From: Burkholderia sp. Bp8963
GTDB taxonomy: Bacteria; Pseudomonadota; Gammaproteobacteria; Burkholderiales; Burkholderiaceae
Direction of reading: 5' to 3'
Length of the DNA: 64,000 bases
Assembly: GCF_003854275.1 (NCBI RefSeq)
Contig: NZ_QTQP01000011.1
Span: forward strand, 1-64,000
The translations under genes were made by a program, and so were the position numbers. Shown here piece after piece: positions 47,994 to 57,851 of the stretch. Position 1 is the stretch's first letter; each line of letters opens with the position of its first letter. Below the pieces are notes generated by a model, which made no database searches, had not been told where the DNA came from, and worked only from the letters and a program-made list of their open reading frames with translations.

Positions 47994-50900
47994 TCGTTGG
48001 CTCCTGCCGCGTCGCGCGCGGCCTTTTCAGTCCTCGTTTCTCTTCTTTCCCTCCTGACGATTGCGCGCAGCATCGGCAACAGCAGGGACTCAGCCAGCGC
48101 GTCGAACCGGCCGTCCGCGGTCAACGCATCGAAATCCGGAAACGCGCGGCCCAGGCTCGCGCTCTTGCCGACTTCGCCCTTGTTGTATGCGTCGCCCTCG
48201 TACTTCGAATGTGCGGCTTTCCGGGCGGCGGCCCGGGTTTCTTCCGACGGCGCGCCGTTGCCGTCCTTGCCGAAGCACTGGAGCAGCCACGCGAAAGCCG
48301 TCGTTGCCGCGAGCGGCAGCGGCTCGCGCATCCCGGCCTCCCACGCATTCAGCAACGCGGCAAGATGCACTTCCGCCTCGCCGCCGGCGAGCGGTCTCAA
48401 CTCGACACTGCCCTTCTTGCTGACGATCATGGTCGTCACCGGCCGGCCCGCGAGATTCGCGGCCAGATGCCGGACCCAATGTCCGACGAGCTTGTCGTAT
48501 CGATACGCGCTCTTGTCGACGAGCGCACTCGTCTCGAGCAACAGTCGCGCACGCTTGCCTTCGCGGTCGGCGCGCCATTGACCGAGCCAGTCGGCGAGGC
48601 CAGGCGCCTGGCTTTCGCCGGCGATCTGAAATGCGACCTCGCATTCGCCGTCGATGGCCACCGGCCATCGTGTGAGTTGTTCGCGGTAGGCGGCGAACAG
48701 GTCGTCCATCGGCTCGAGCAACGCTACGCTCGCGAGATCGCCGAAACCACCCGGCACGACGTCGCCGCGCCGGCGGATGGCGGCCATGCATGCGTGTCGT
48801 GCGGCGACGATCGCATCGTCGTCGTGCATTTCTGCAGCCTGCACGCCGATCAGCTCGTCCTGCAGCTTCCACGTGTCGAGCGCATCGAGCTCGAACGGTT
48901 CCTCGTCGTCGACGGCGGACTCCTCGATGTCCAGCGCCACGCGCAGGCGCTGACTGAAAAAGGTCTTGACCGGGTTCTTCAGGAAATCCGCGAGTTCGCG
49001 AAGCGACAACGGATCGTCGCGGACGATTGCCGGCACGTGCGTCGCCGCCGACGGCGCGGGGTCGCGACTCGCGAGTGGCGCGTCGCGCCATTCGGCGGCG
49101 TACGTGAACAGCGCCGACGCGTTCGCGCCGGGCGGGAAATACGCGACGCTGAACGGTTGCAGCGGATGCTCGACCGTCAGTGCATTGACGAGTGCATCGG
49201 GTGCATCGCTTGCATCGCGACCGCCGCCGCTCGCGCCGGCGAGACGCCACCCGGCGGCGAGATGGTCGCGCAGCTGGCCGACCAGTACCGACGGCGGCCG
49301 CACGCCGTTATCGGTAATGCTGCGCCCGACCCACGACACGTGAAGATGGTCGCGCGCCGACAGCAGCGCCTCGAGCAGCAGATACCGGTCGTCCTCGCGA
49401 CGCGAGCGGTCGCCCGGCCGGTAATGCAGGCGCATCAGGTCGAAATCCATCGGCACGCGCGCGCGCGGATAGTCCCCGTCGTTCATGCCGAGCAGGCACA
49501 CGCGACGGAACGGAATCGCCCGCATCGGCATCAACGTCGCGAACGTCACCGCGCCGGCGAAGAAGCGCTGCGAGAGCCCGCCCTCGTCCAGCTGGCCCAG
49601 CCAGTAGTCGCTGACGACGGACAGCGGCAGCACGTCGGTCAGGCGCGCCTCGGTGCACGCATCGAGCCAGGTCTGCAGCACGTTGTCGAGGCGCGCGAGC
49701 GTATAGGCGTCGTCACCGTCGTGCGCGCTGAAGAACGTCTGCTTCAGCGCGCGCAGCCGCTCGCACCAGTCCGGGACGGTCGCCGGCTCGGCGAGCGTGC
49801 GCCATGCGTGGTCGAGCGCATCGATCAGCCTGACGAGCGGGCCGAGCAGCGCCGCGTCGAGTCCGCCCACCTCGTCGAACGGTTCGATGTCGTGCCACGC
49901 GCCGGCTTCGCTGCCGACCGCATAGCCGAGCAGCATGCGCCGCAGGCCGAACGCCCAGGTATGGGGCGCCGCGGCCTGCTCGTCGAGCGGCAGCCCGAGG
50001 CTCGCGCGCTGCTCCGCGTGCAAGCCCCAGCGGATATTGGCACCGCGGATCCACGCACGGAGTTTCGGCAGGTCGGCTTCAGCGATGCCGAAACGCGTGC
50101 GCAGCGCCGGCACGTCGAGCAGGTCGAGCAGATCGCTGACCGCGACGCGCGAATTCGGCAGCCCGAGCAGCATGTCGAGCGCACCGATCAGCGGATCGGC
50201 CTTGCGCTGGCCGCGATCGGCCACGCTGAACGGGATGTGGCGCGGATCGCTTCGGTCGAGCAGGCCGAACACGGCCTGCACGTGCGGTGCGTAGGCTTCG
50301 ATATCCGGCACCATCACGACGATGTCCTGCGGCCGCAGGCTCGGGTCGGCGTTGAACGCCGCGAGCAGCTGGTCGTGCAGGATCTCGACTTCGCGCTGCG
50401 CACTGTGCACGACGTGAAAGCGGATCGATTCGTCCGTCGTCGGATCGACGGCCGGCCACTCGTCCCGGGTCTCGCGCAGCGGGCGCAGATCGCGGATATC
50501 GTCCTGCAACTGCTGCAGCAGCGTCGACGCGTCGCGCGGCTCGAACAGGTCGATGCGCTGGCCGATGCGCACGAATTGCGGACCGTAATGCTCGCGCGCA
50601 TCGGCGCTGTCGAACTCGTCGAGCAGGCCGATGAAGTCGCGCCCCTGCTTGCCCCACGACGCGAGCAGCGGATGGGCGTGCAAGTGGAGCGTGTCGAGGT
50701 CGAGCTCGGCGGGCATGCCCGCGCGCCGTTGCTGACGCGCCTGGTGCCGGCCCAGCAGGTCGCGGTCGGGCACGATGTCGGCCCAGTAATGCGCGCACGG
50801 ATTGGCCACGCACATCATCACCTGACTCCAGCGCGCGAGTGCGGCCAACGCTTCGAGCAACTGGTGCGGCAGGCTCGAAATGCCGAAGATCACGATGCGC

Positions 50901-51670
50901 CGCGGAATGCCCGTCGGGCGCCGGCCGTCGTTCCCGTCTTTGTCCCCGTCTTCGTCCCAGTTTGCGATCCTGCTCATGAACGCTGCGTGCACCGCAGCCC
51001 GCCCGCCTTTCGACGAAATCTCCGGGGACGCGACACCGCCCGGCGCGTTCGCCACGTCGTTCACCAGTTCGTACCATAGCGCGGCCTGCCAGCGCTGCTC
51101 GTCGGGCAATGCCTGTTCCCCGCCGTGCGCATCGAGCACGACCGCGTCGCCGTCCGCCCAGCGCGCCAGCCAGTCGGCGCGATACATCTGATACTGGTCG
51201 AACAGGTCCGCGAGGCGCTCGGCGAGCTGGAACCGCTTGCGCCGATCGTCGTCGTCGCTGATGAAGCGCCTGAGCGGTGCGAACGCGGGACGGTCGACCA
51301 GTGCGGGCAACACGCGCATCAGGCGCCACACGAGCCGCGACTTGTCGAACGGCGACACTTCAGCAACCGAGTCGGCGCCCAGCACCGCGCGATATGCGTG
51401 CCAGACGAAGCGTGACGGCAGCGAGACATCGAGCGCGGCGGCGATCCCGCAGCCGCCTTCGCCGCTTGCCGGATCGCGATCGGCGGCAAGCGCGAGCTTC
51501 AGCCACTGCGCGATGCCGTTGCTCTGGACGAGAATCGTCTCGCTCTCGAGCGGGGCGAGCGGGTAATGCTTGATCCACTCGACGAGCAGGTCGCGCAGCC
51601 GCTCGGATCGGTTGCCATGGATCAGCATCAGCGCCGGGGAAATGAAATTCGAAATCAAGGATGGCTCCAT
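47990..51670 (-). CDS. recC: Exodeoxyribonuclease V gamma subunit RecC
   Basis: About 1227 aa from ATG 51670; an in-frame ATG 14 codons downstream (MLIHGNRSERL) is an alternative start, and there is no strong ribosome site for either. RecC is the Chi-recognising scaffold with an inactivated helicase fold: ETILVQSNGIAQWLKLAL near the N-terminus, PRRIVIFGISSLPHQLLEAL, PFRRVCLLGMNDGDYPR and an inactive nuclease-like C-terminus. First gene of the recC-recB-recD operon. Confidence 0.94.
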   Translation of the reverse strand: MEPSLISNFISPALMLIHGNRSERLRDLLVEWIKHYPLAPLESETILVQSNGIAQWLKLALAADRDPASGEGGCGIAAALDVSLPSRFVWHAYRAVLGADSVAEVSPFDKSRLVWRLMRVLPALVDRPAFAPLRRFISDDDDRRKRFQLAERLADLFDQYQMYRADWLARWADGDAVVLDAHGGEQALPDEQRWQAALWYELVNDVANAPGGVASPEISSKGGRAAVHAAFMSRIANWDEDGDKDGNDGRRPTGIPRRIVIFGISSLPHQLLEALAALARWSQVMMCVANPCAHYWADIVPDRDLLGRHQARQQRRAGMPAELDLDTLHLHAHPLLASWGKQGRDFIGLLDEFDSADAREHYGPQFVRIGQRIDLFEPRDASTLLQQLQDDIRDLRPLRETRDEWPAVDPTTDESIRFHVVHSAQREVEILHDQLLAAFNADPSLRPQDIVVMVPDIEAYAPHVQAVFGLLDRSDPRHIPFSVADRGQRKADPLIGALDMLLGLPNSRVAVSDLLDLLDVPALRTRFGIAEADLPKLRAWIRGANIRWGLHAEQRASLGLPLDEQAAAPHTWAFGLRRMLLGYAVGSEAGAWHDIEPFDEVGGLDAALLGPLVRLIDALDHAWRTLAEPATVPDWCERLRALKQTFFSAHDGDDAYTLARLDNVLQTWLDACTEARLTDVLPLSVVSDYWLGQLDEGGLSQRFFAGAVTFATLMPMRAIPFRRVCLLGMNDGDYPRARVPMDFDLMRLHYRPGDRSRREDDRYLLLEALLSARDHLHVSWVGRSITDNGVRPPSVLVGQLRDHLAAGWRLAGASGGGRDASDAPDALVNALTVEHPLQPFSVAYFPPGANASALFTYAAEWRDAPLASRDPAPSAATHVPAIVRDDPLSLRELADFLKNPVKTFFSQRLRVALDIEESAVDDEEPFELDALDTWKLQDELIGVQAAEMHDDDAIVAARHACMAAIRRRGDVVPGGFGDLASVALLEPMDDLFAAYREQLTRWPVAIDGECEVAFQIAGESQAPGLADWLGQWRADREGKRARLLLETSALVDKSAYRYDKLVGHWVRHLAANLAGRPVTTMIVSKKGSVELRPLAGGEAEVHLAALLNAWEAGMREPLPLAATTAFAWLLQCFGKDGNGAPSEETRAAARKAAHSKYEGDAYNKGEVGKSASLGRAFPDFDALTADGRFDALAESLLLPMLRAIVRRERRETRTEKAARDAAGANE

Positions 51671-51984
51671 GAGCGCTGGCGAACGGCGCGGCCGACGTGA
51701 TCGACACGTCGCCACGATCCGTTCGCGAATGACGCGTGGTCTTGAATTGGGGCGTGCAGCGCGCGTCCGTCGACACACCGCGGCGCGGGGTCGGCCAGGC
51801 AAGGCTGGCCAAAGGCCGGTGCGAGACGACGGTGCGGGCGGTGCGCGTTCGACGCGCCGCGAACGAATTGACGGCAGGCGCCGCGAATTCTTTAATGCGG
51901 GTTGTGCGTGGCGCCTGTCGCCAGCGCGGGGATGTCGGCTGCTTCTATTCGTGTGCTCGCCAGATCAGCGTCCCAAACCAGGGG
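51671..51984. other. Upstream region of recC
   Basis: 314 bases between the minus-strand gene ending at 51985 and recC. It has no supportable gene and should hold the recCBD promoter on the minus strand. No clear -10/-35 pair is visible. Confidence 0.4.
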
Positions 51985-52737
51985 CTAGCCTTCCTGCGTT
52001 CGCCCGAGCATCCGGATGAATTCGTCCGCCGGAACCGGTTCTGCCGCGTTCGCGTCATCGTCCGCCGCCCGCAGCAATGCGACGAATTCCTCCGTCTGCT
52101 GCGGGCTGCCGGCCCAGGACAATTCCCACAGCACCGCATGAATGACCTGCAAGAGTGTCGGATTCGGCACTTGGAACGCATGAAGCGTCTGCGTAACGTC
52201 GCGGCTGCCGGTCACGTTTGCGTCGGGGTTGACGCGCAGCGGAAGATTGATGATCTGGGGAAGCGGCGAATATGTGACTGCCCAGCGGATACGGGTTCCC
52301 TTCGCATAGCGGAGATGGCCGTCTTCCAGTACATCGTCCCGCAGTTCGTATCCCACTCCGCAGACCCACAGCCTATGAGTGCCATCCAGTGCGTTCGTTT
52401 GCGGGTCCAGTTCCCAGTCATGAAACAGCTCGAGATATTCGATACCTTCCGGGTCGTACTCGCCCGTGTACGGAACCGCATGACCGTGGCGGGCTTCCTG
52501 CAGGTATGCGGCCGAATGCAGGCGCCGGAACATCTCGACCAGCACCGGATTGCGTTCGAGCAACGCAAAGATGTCCCGCACGCAAATCTCGCCGACGAAG
52601 CGCACGGGTTCCATCGCGTACGCGGCCGCACTGTTCGACACATCGACCGGCACGTAGGCCCCTTCTTCCGCGTCTTCGTCCTGCACCCACTGCACGTATT
52701 CGAGCGTACCGCCCGGGTGAAGCGTCAGTTCCTTCAT
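51985..52737 (-). CDS. Conserved hypothetical protein
   Basis: 250 aa from ATG 52737 with AAGGAG upstream; the frame is open further upstream but that part is low-complexity and non-coding in appearance. Acidic, soluble, no recognised domain (MKELTLHPGGTLEYVQWVQD; EICVRDIFALLERNPVLVEM). Single minus-strand gene upstream of recC. Function unknown. Confidence 0.7.
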   Translation of the reverse strand: MKELTLHPGGTLEYVQWVQDEDAEEGAYVPVDVSNSAAAYAMEPVRFVGEICVRDIFALLERNPVLVEMFRRLHSAAYLQEARHGHAVPYTGEYDPEGIEYLELFHDWELDPQTNALDGTHRLWVCGVGYELRDDVLEDGHLRYAKGTRIRWAVTYSPLPQIINLPLRVNPDANVTGSRDVTQTLHAFQVPNPTLLQVIHAVLWELSWAGSPQQTEEFVALLRAADDDANAAEPVPADEFIRMLGRTQEG

Positions 52738-52988
52738 CGCGACTCCTTTTGCTTCGTTGCATGATGCATCGCGTTCAGGACAATCGCTGTCTCGATCGCG
52801 GGTTACGGATCGGGTTCGAGCACGTCGCTTACATCCGCAAGCGGCCGAATGCGCGCGTTGGGTCATTGAAAGAATGATGACGGCAACGTTACGTGGTACG
52901 TCCTGGAAGCGAATGTTTCGCTTGCGACAACGTATGTCGCAAGCACGTCGCACACTGTGCGTCAGAGTCAGGAACAGGAGATGCACAC

Positions 52989-53519
52989 GTGAATACCCGC
53001 ATGACGAAACCGGCGAGCGTCGAGCGCGCCGACATGGCGCGACTCGCTCGTTGCCACCGCAACGAACGCGCACCGCTGCGCATCGCATTGCGCCCGTGGG
53101 GATTCGATGCACGCACCGTCCAGTCGTGGATCCATGCGCTGCCCACGCTGGATCGCACGATCGCGTGGGGGATCGCGACTGATCGACGGGCGCCCGGCGC
53201 GGATATCGTGGTCCACGTCGTGAGGCCGGCGCCGGCAGCGCCCGGTCAGTTTTGCTGGAACAGCGTGGGGGCGAACTATGCGCTGAGGCAATCGCTCGCG
53301 GCATGCGGCACCGAGCTCGCACTTCTGATCGGTGACGCGGATCAGATGCCGGACGAGCGCATCGGGCACTGGGTCGTCGCCGGCGCGTTGCCGCCGGCTA
53401 CCGCGCTCGCGCGGCTCGGCCAGTTGATCGCCGCTTGCGCGGCACCGCGTCGGGAGACGCAGGCGCCGGTACGACGCACGCTCATGCGCCTGATTGCAGG
53501 CCAATTGGACCTGGCCTGA
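52989..53519 (+). CDS. Small hypothetical protein, paralogue of the gene at 18630
   Basis: 176 aa from GTG 52989, with CAGGAG eight bases upstream. It shares the conserved core with the 18630 gene: (V/I)-A-L-R-x-W-G near residue 40, D-I-V-V-H-V-V-R-P, P-G-Q-F-C-W-N, G-A-N-Y-A-L, G-D-A-D-Q-M-P-D, V-A-G-A-L and a C-terminal R-R-T-L-M-R-L-I-A. Conserved Cys/Trp pair and GDA-PD block could form a binding site. No family is known to me. Confidence 0.7.
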   Translation: MNTRMTKPASVERADMARLARCHRNERAPLRIALRPWGFDARTVQSWIHALPTLDRTIAWGIATDRRAPGADIVVHVVRPAPAAPGQFCWNSVGANYALRQSLAACGTELALLIGDADQMPDERIGHWVVAGALPPATALARLGQLIAACAAPRRETQAPVRRTLMRLIAGQLDLA

Positions 53520-53627
53520 ACGGCCTCGTGCGGCAGTCGGGCCGCAGTCGGACGACAGTCGCGGGCGGGAGGTCGCGCCCCGCCCGGTCGTCTCGACTTG
53601 CGGCGCACGTCGCTGCGCGTCACGCGG

Positions 53628-54689
53628 TCATTCCGGCTGCCCGGCTGCGTCGGCGCGGCCTGGGCTCGCCGACTTGCCATACATGCGGGCCAGCTCGCTC
53701 GCCTCCTTCTCGAACTCGGCGCGCAAGCCGGCGGGCGCAAGCACCTCGACGTTCGGCCCGAACGAGCGCAGCCACCACCGCAACCGCTGGCTCAACAGCA
53801 CCGTGCCGTGAATGAACAGCGCGTCGCCCTTGCGCGTATGCGCCTGATCCTTCGCCATGGGCGCTTCGAGCAGATGCTCCCCTGCCCCTTCGACGAACTT
53901 CAGCTTGAGCGTCACCTCCTTCTCGACCATGAAATCGAAGCGACGCTGCTGCTTCACATAGTCATCGAGCGAAAAGGTCGACGGATAGTCGAAGGTTTCG
54001 AGCAGCGCGCTGGCGCGCGTGAAGCGATCCATCCGGTACATCGTCGGTTCGGCCTTGCCCGGCGTGCCGCCCACCAGGTACACGAGCCCGCCGACCTCGA
54101 CGAATCCGAGCGGCAGGATGACCTTCGCCCGGTCGTTGTCGGTGTTGTGGCGCGGGCGGTAGACGATTTCGAGCTTGCGTTCTTCGAAAAGCGCGCGCGA
54201 CACGATCGCGAACAGTTCCCGGTCGATGACCGGATAATGCAGCGCGAAGCCACCACTTTCGACCGCAACCTTGCTCGCCCAGCGCGAGTAACGTCGCTCG
54301 GTTTCATTGCTCGTCCGCTTCAGCCGTGCGTCGGCGACGCTGAACATCGACGACAGCGATTCGGCCACCAGCTCCGGAATCTGTCGTGACGAAAAGCGCC
54401 GTAACGTCTGCAGCGCGAGCGCCTCGTCGAACGTCATCATCGAGCCCGCCTTCGCGGCCATGCCGCTCGCGCCGGCTTTCTTGCGCCACACCAGCGCCGT
54501 GCCGCGCTCCAGCACTTCGACGAGGCCGTCTTGCTCGAGCTTCGCGAGGCGCCGGTTGATCGTCCTTACGGTTGGCGTGTCCAGCGCGTTCTGGGAAAGC
54601 CATCGATGAATGTCGGGGGTGCTGATGTAGTCGTTGTGCGTCGCCGCGTCGGGCAGCACGCGCATGATTTCGCGATCGAGATCGGACAT
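53628..54689 (-). CDS. WYL-domain transcriptional regulator
   Basis: 353 aa. An N-terminal winged helix-turn-helix (ISTPDIHRWLSQNALDTPTV; RRLAKLEQDGLVEVL), a central WYL-type ligand-binding domain (LEIVYRPRHN; ILPLGFVEVGGLVYLVGGTP), and a C-terminal WCX-like extension ending in ARMYGKSA. WYL proteins bind nucleic acids or nucleotides and often control defence or DNA-repair genes. Its targets are unknown. Confidence 0.85.
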   Translation of the reverse strand: MSDLDREIMRVLPDAATHNDYISTPDIHRWLSQNALDTPTVRTINRRLAKLEQDGLVEVLERGTALVWRKKAGASGMAAKAGSMMTFDEALALQTLRRFSSRQIPELVAESLSSMFSVADARLKRTSNETERRYSRWASKVAVESGGFALHYPVIDRELFAIVSRALFEERKLEIVYRPRHNTDNDRAKVILPLGFVEVGGLVYLVGGTPGKAEPTMYRMDRFTRASALLETFDYPSTFSLDDYVKQQRRFDFMVEKEVTLKLKFVEGAGEHLLEAPMAKDQAHTRKGDALFIHGTVLLSQRLRWWLRSFGPNVEVLAPAGLRAEFEKEASELARMYGKSASPGRADAAGQPE

Positions 54690-54764
54690 GACGGGTAAGC
54701 GTTGCTCGCAAAGAGTCGATCTCGGTATATCGACCGGCGACGGATATTCTTGAGGGCTTCCTGG

Positions 54765-54983
54765 TCAACGCCTCTTGCGCGCCAAGCGCTTCAGGCAACG
54801 CAGCAGATGGTCGAGCAGCGAAGACGGCGCGTCGAGCGGCCCCGCCGGACGGATATCCAGGTCGGCGCTGCCGCATGCAGGACATTCGGGCGGGGCGATG
54901 ATCACGTCGCTGCGCGGCCGGAAGACGCGATGCCAGCCGCACGCGCGGCAGGTCATCCTGATCGGGCGGGCGGGAATGGGCAT
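54765..54983 (-). CDS. Small zinc-ribbon protein
   Basis: 72 aa from ATG 54983 (GAGGT upstream). Two CxxC pairs (MTCRACGWHR and PECPACGSAD) make a rubredoxin-like zinc ribbon, followed by a basic helix (LRCLKRLARKRR). Role unknown; nucleic-acid binding is possible. Confidence 0.7.
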   Translation of the reverse strand: MPIPARPIRMTCRACGWHRVFRPRSDVIIAPPECPACGSADLDIRPAGPLDAPSSLLDHLLRCLKRLARKRR

Positions 54984-55005
54984 GGTGCGGACCTCAACCG
55001 GGCGG

Positions 55006-55158
55006 TCAGGCCGCGTGTGATGCACCGTTTGCGCCGTTCGCGGCATCGCGGCGCACCTTCTCGATATACTTGCCCAACGCGACCGTCGAAAGTACTCCGA
55101 CCGCGAACGTGATTGCAAATGCGGCCAGGCTCTCGAGCGGTGAATTGTTGTTCAGCAT
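55006..55158 (-). CDS. 50-aa single-pass membrane protein
   Basis: 50 aa from ATG 55158 (GGAGAG upstream). One hydrophobic helix (LAAFAITFAVGVLSTVALGK) and a charged, Ala/Gly-rich tail. No family recognised. It is 22 bp upstream of the zinc-ribbon gene on the same strand. Confidence 0.65.
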   Translation of the reverse strand: MLNNNSPLESLAAFAITFAVGVLSTVALGKYIEKVRRDAANGANGASHAA

Positions 55159-55457
55159 GATGATCTCTCCGTTGCTGTGCATGCGTGTTTCGCCGGCGCG
55201 GGTCGCGCAAGCGTGTTGCGTTGAATCCGGTTGGAGGATAGCTGTCTGTCGCGACATTTCGTGTCGCAATGGGCCGGACGGTGACGTTGCCGACGTGCAG
55301 GTCGCGCTCGGGCATCCGATTCCCGGCTGGAATTGCTTGCGGGAGGCGCGATGCCACACGGCCTCCGGTGATGCAGCATCGCCTCCGGTATCGGGACACG
55401 GTATGTCCGAACGGGCGTCGACAATACGTGCTCGACAACGACAGGACGATATTCTCG

Positions 55458-55982
55458 ATGCCATTCACCTCGGACATGCGGTTCTCGACGTTTCCGGCCT
55501 GGAACCGCCTCCCGACAGACGATACGGATTGCGAAGCACATCCGTCGAGCAGTGCGCCGCGAGCGCAGGCAATGACTGACAACCTTGGCCGCAACGGCGG
55601 GCCGATCAAACACGCCGCAATGAATATTCCGCTGAACGAGCGGCCCATGTCGGAGAAGATGCAGCATGTGGCCGACTGGATTGCGCTCAACTACGACAGG
55701 CCCGTCAAGATGCGACAGGCTGCCGACCTCGTTGCGATGAGCGAACGCACGCTGCTGCGCCACTTCGCGCGCGAAATCGGCAAGACGCCGAGTGCCTATC
55801 TGATGCATGTCCGGCTGGCGCGCGCGTGCACGATGCTTGAATGCACGGGACTTCCGGCAGACTCGATCGCGCGACGGTGCGGGCTCGGGAGCGGCGAGTA
55901 CCTCGCGCGTCTGTTTCGCCAGCACTTCGGCAAGACCCCGATCGAGTATCGGCGAGCACATGTGAGCGTGGGCGGACGTTGA
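55458..55982 (+). CDS. AraC-type helix-turn-helix protein (short)
   Basis: About 175 aa if ATG 55458 is used; ATGs at 55572, 55620 and 55647 are also in frame and no ribosome site decides. Only the last ~105 residues match a known family: an AraC HTH (RPVKMRQAADLVAMSERTLL; SIARRCGLGSGEYLARLFRQ; GKTPIEYRRAH). There is no recognisable sensor domain; the N-terminal part has weaker coding character. It may be an N-terminally truncated regulator or a stand-alone HTH protein. Confidence 0.65.
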   Translation: MPFTSDMRFSTFPAWNRLPTDDTDCEAHPSSSAPRAQAMTDNLGRNGGPIKHAAMNIPLNERPMSEKMQHVADWIALNYDRPVKMRQAADLVAMSERTLLRHFAREIGKTPSAYLMHVRLARACTMLECTGLPADSIARRCGLGSGEYLARLFRQHFGKTPIEYRRAHVSVGGR

Positions 55983-56079
55983 CCGGGACGCCACGGTTCA
56001 TTCGGTAGCAGTGTAGACGCTGCCCGGGGCGCAGGCTGCGGCAATCGCCCATCCGGTTGGTTTGCAGCAGCCGCGCGAT

Positions 56080-56110
56080 GTGTCGACGGCAGATGACAAG
56101 CCGTCGACAC
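56080..56110. terminator. Hairpin between converging genes
   Basis: An 11-bp perfect stem (56080-56090 with 56100-56110, GTGTCGACGGC/GCCGTCGACAC) with a 9-nt loop lies between the AraC-type gene and leoA. No U-tract follows on either strand, so efficiency is uncertain. Confidence 0.5.
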
Positions 56111-56141
56111 GCGAGAACGCGCCTCGTATTCTCGCAGCCAG

Positions 56142-57851
56142 TTACGCCGCGTCGATCATCCGGAACTCGGCGTCGATTGCTTCGCCGCGTTCGCGCCAGT
56201 GATGGAACTGCTCTCGCCTCGCCCGCCCGGCAGCCACATTCTGAGCGACAGCGGCGACATTGCTGCGCAATTCGACAAGTTCAGGAAAGAACTGATCTTC
56301 GAACTGCGGCCCGTCGATCAGATCAAGCAATTCCGCGCGCTGTTTCTCGAAATTTTCGACCATCTTCTCGATCACTTCACGAAATGCCTGCTCGCGCTTC
56401 GCCTGTTCCCACGAATCCCAGATCTCGAGTGCGAGGCCCAACACCGATAGCATCCCGTTGAGCCCTTTCGCGAGATTGACCGCACCCCACGGTTTGAATT
56501 TCAGCATCTTGCCCAGATCGAGCCCGATCACCTTTGCGACGCCGACGATCCCATCGCGCGCGGCCAGTACCGACGTGTTGTTGATCACGCCGCTCTTGAC
56601 CACGTAGTCGATACCCTGTTTTCCGTATGCACGCACTGTCGCGTTGAAGTGGTTGACCTCCGCGTCGAATCCGACCGCCATCTTGCCGACCTCGAACTTC
56701 ACCGAGCGCAACTGCTGTTCGAACGCGTTCTGCAGGTTCGCGTTCAGCACCGCGCCGTCGGCGCCAACGTGCCGCTCGAAAAATTCCGAAAACGTCGGGA
56801 TCGACTCCCCTTTGGCCCGGAGAATCAGATCGGTGAAGAAATCGACGACGAAGCGCCGCAGGCCGATTCGCACGTCGACGATGCGTGCATCGGCCGTGAC
56901 CAACTGCTTCTTCAGCAAATTGCTCATCGTTTCGAGCCGGTCGACTTCCTGAGCAATCTTGTCGTCGTTATGGACGGCGATCGGCAATTGCTTGCCGAGT
57001 ACGTCCCGCACGATGCTGCGCTTGGTCTCGTCGACTACCGCCGAGACCCCGCCCGCCGCCGATACCTTCTCCGACGTGGCGCGTTGCAGCAGCCCGATAC
57101 GCGACAGCGCCCTGAAGCGATCGAGATCTGACAGCCAGTGCTCGGTTCCCATCTCGAACGGGTCGGCGGCCACTGCGACGACCGCAAGTTCGGCGGCCTC
57201 GGCATCACTCAGTGCGATCAGGTCACGCAACCGGCTGACGACGTTCTCCTTCTTGATCGCTAGATTCCGCACATATTCATGCTCGTCCTCGACATCCGCG
57301 ACTGCGTCGAAGCGGCTGAGCACGAAAACCGTGCGCGGCAGCAGATTCAGCGTCCGGAACAGCCACGTCAGATCGTCGCGGTGGCTCTCCTTGATTGGGT
57401 TGGTGGGATCCATCACGTACACGACCAGATGCGCTTCGCTTACGTACTTGCGCGTCAACTCCTTGTACTTCTCGATCGTGTTCGTCTGCGCATCGAATTG
57501 CTCCTTGAAGCCGAACAGGCCGGGTGTGTCGATCAATACGCAATCCGTGCCGGCCTCGTAGACCGTCACCGCGTTCGACGACTCCTGATGGCTGATCTTC
57601 ATCGTCGATTTGTCGAGCCGCTCAAGCCACGCGGCCGCAATCGCCGTCTTGCCCTCGGAGAAGCCACCGATCAGCACGACACGCAACTTGTCGTCCTCGA
57701 TGCTACGGATCGCACCGTCTAGTTTCGCCTTAACGTGCGGATCGGATTCGATTCCGAATGCCTCGCCCTGCGCGAGAAACGCCTGAAGCGCGTGAAGCAC
57801 CTTCAACGTTCCTGCCTGCCGTTCCTTGAAAGATTCCAGCGTTTGTTCCAT
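56142..57851 (-). CDS. leoA: LeoA-like bacterial dynamin GTPase (Eleos component)
   Basis: 569 aa. Resembles ETEC LeoA: MEQTLESFKERQAGTLKVLH start, G1/P-loop RVVLIGGFSEGKTAIAAAW, G3 LIDTPGLFG, then FVLSRFDAVAD (G4-like), followed by long helices (assembly/stalk) and a hydrophobic segment near residue 440-460. Such proteins are membrane-remodelling GTPases. Its ATG shares a base with the TAA of the upstream LeoBC-like gene, so the pair is cotranslated. Two-gene LeoBC/LeoA loci are the Eleos anti-phage system in published surveys. Confidence 0.85.
   Translation of the reverse strand: MEQTLESFKERQAGTLKVLHALQAFLAQGEAFGIESDPHVKAKLDGAIRSIEDDKLRVVLIGGFSEGKTAIAAAWLERLDKSTMKISHQESSNAVTVYEAGTDCVLIDTPGLFGFKEQFDAQTNTIEKYKELTRKYVSEAHLVVYVMDPTNPIKESHRDDLTWLFRTLNLLPRTVFVLSRFDAVADVEDEHEYVRNLAIKKENVVSRLRDLIALSDAEAAELAVVAVAADPFEMGTEHWLSDLDRFRALSRIGLLQRATSEKVSAAGGVSAVVDETKRSIVRDVLGKQLPIAVHNDDKIAQEVDRLETMSNLLKKQLVTADARIVDVRIGLRRFVVDFFTDLILRAKGESIPTFSEFFERHVGADGAVLNANLQNAFEQQLRSVKFEVGKMAVGFDAEVNHFNATVRAYGKQGIDYVVKSGVINNTSVLAARDGIVGVAKVIGLDLGKMLKFKPWGAVNLAKGLNGMLSVLGLALEIWDSWEQAKREQAFREVIEKMVENFEKQRAELLDLIDGPQFEDQFFPELVELRSNVAAVAQNVAAGRARREQFHHWRERGEAIDAEFRMIDAA

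Noticed and set aside
44100..48581. A very long plus-strand frame opposite recB
   Set aside because: It is antisense to recB, whose motifs and domain structure are certain. It has Arg/His-rich low-complexity sequence typical of reverse frames in GC-rich DNA, no ribosome site and no domain.
47942..51079. A 1045-codon plus-strand frame opposite recC
   Set aside because: Antisense shadow of recC, with no recognisable domain and a composition typical of a reverse frame.
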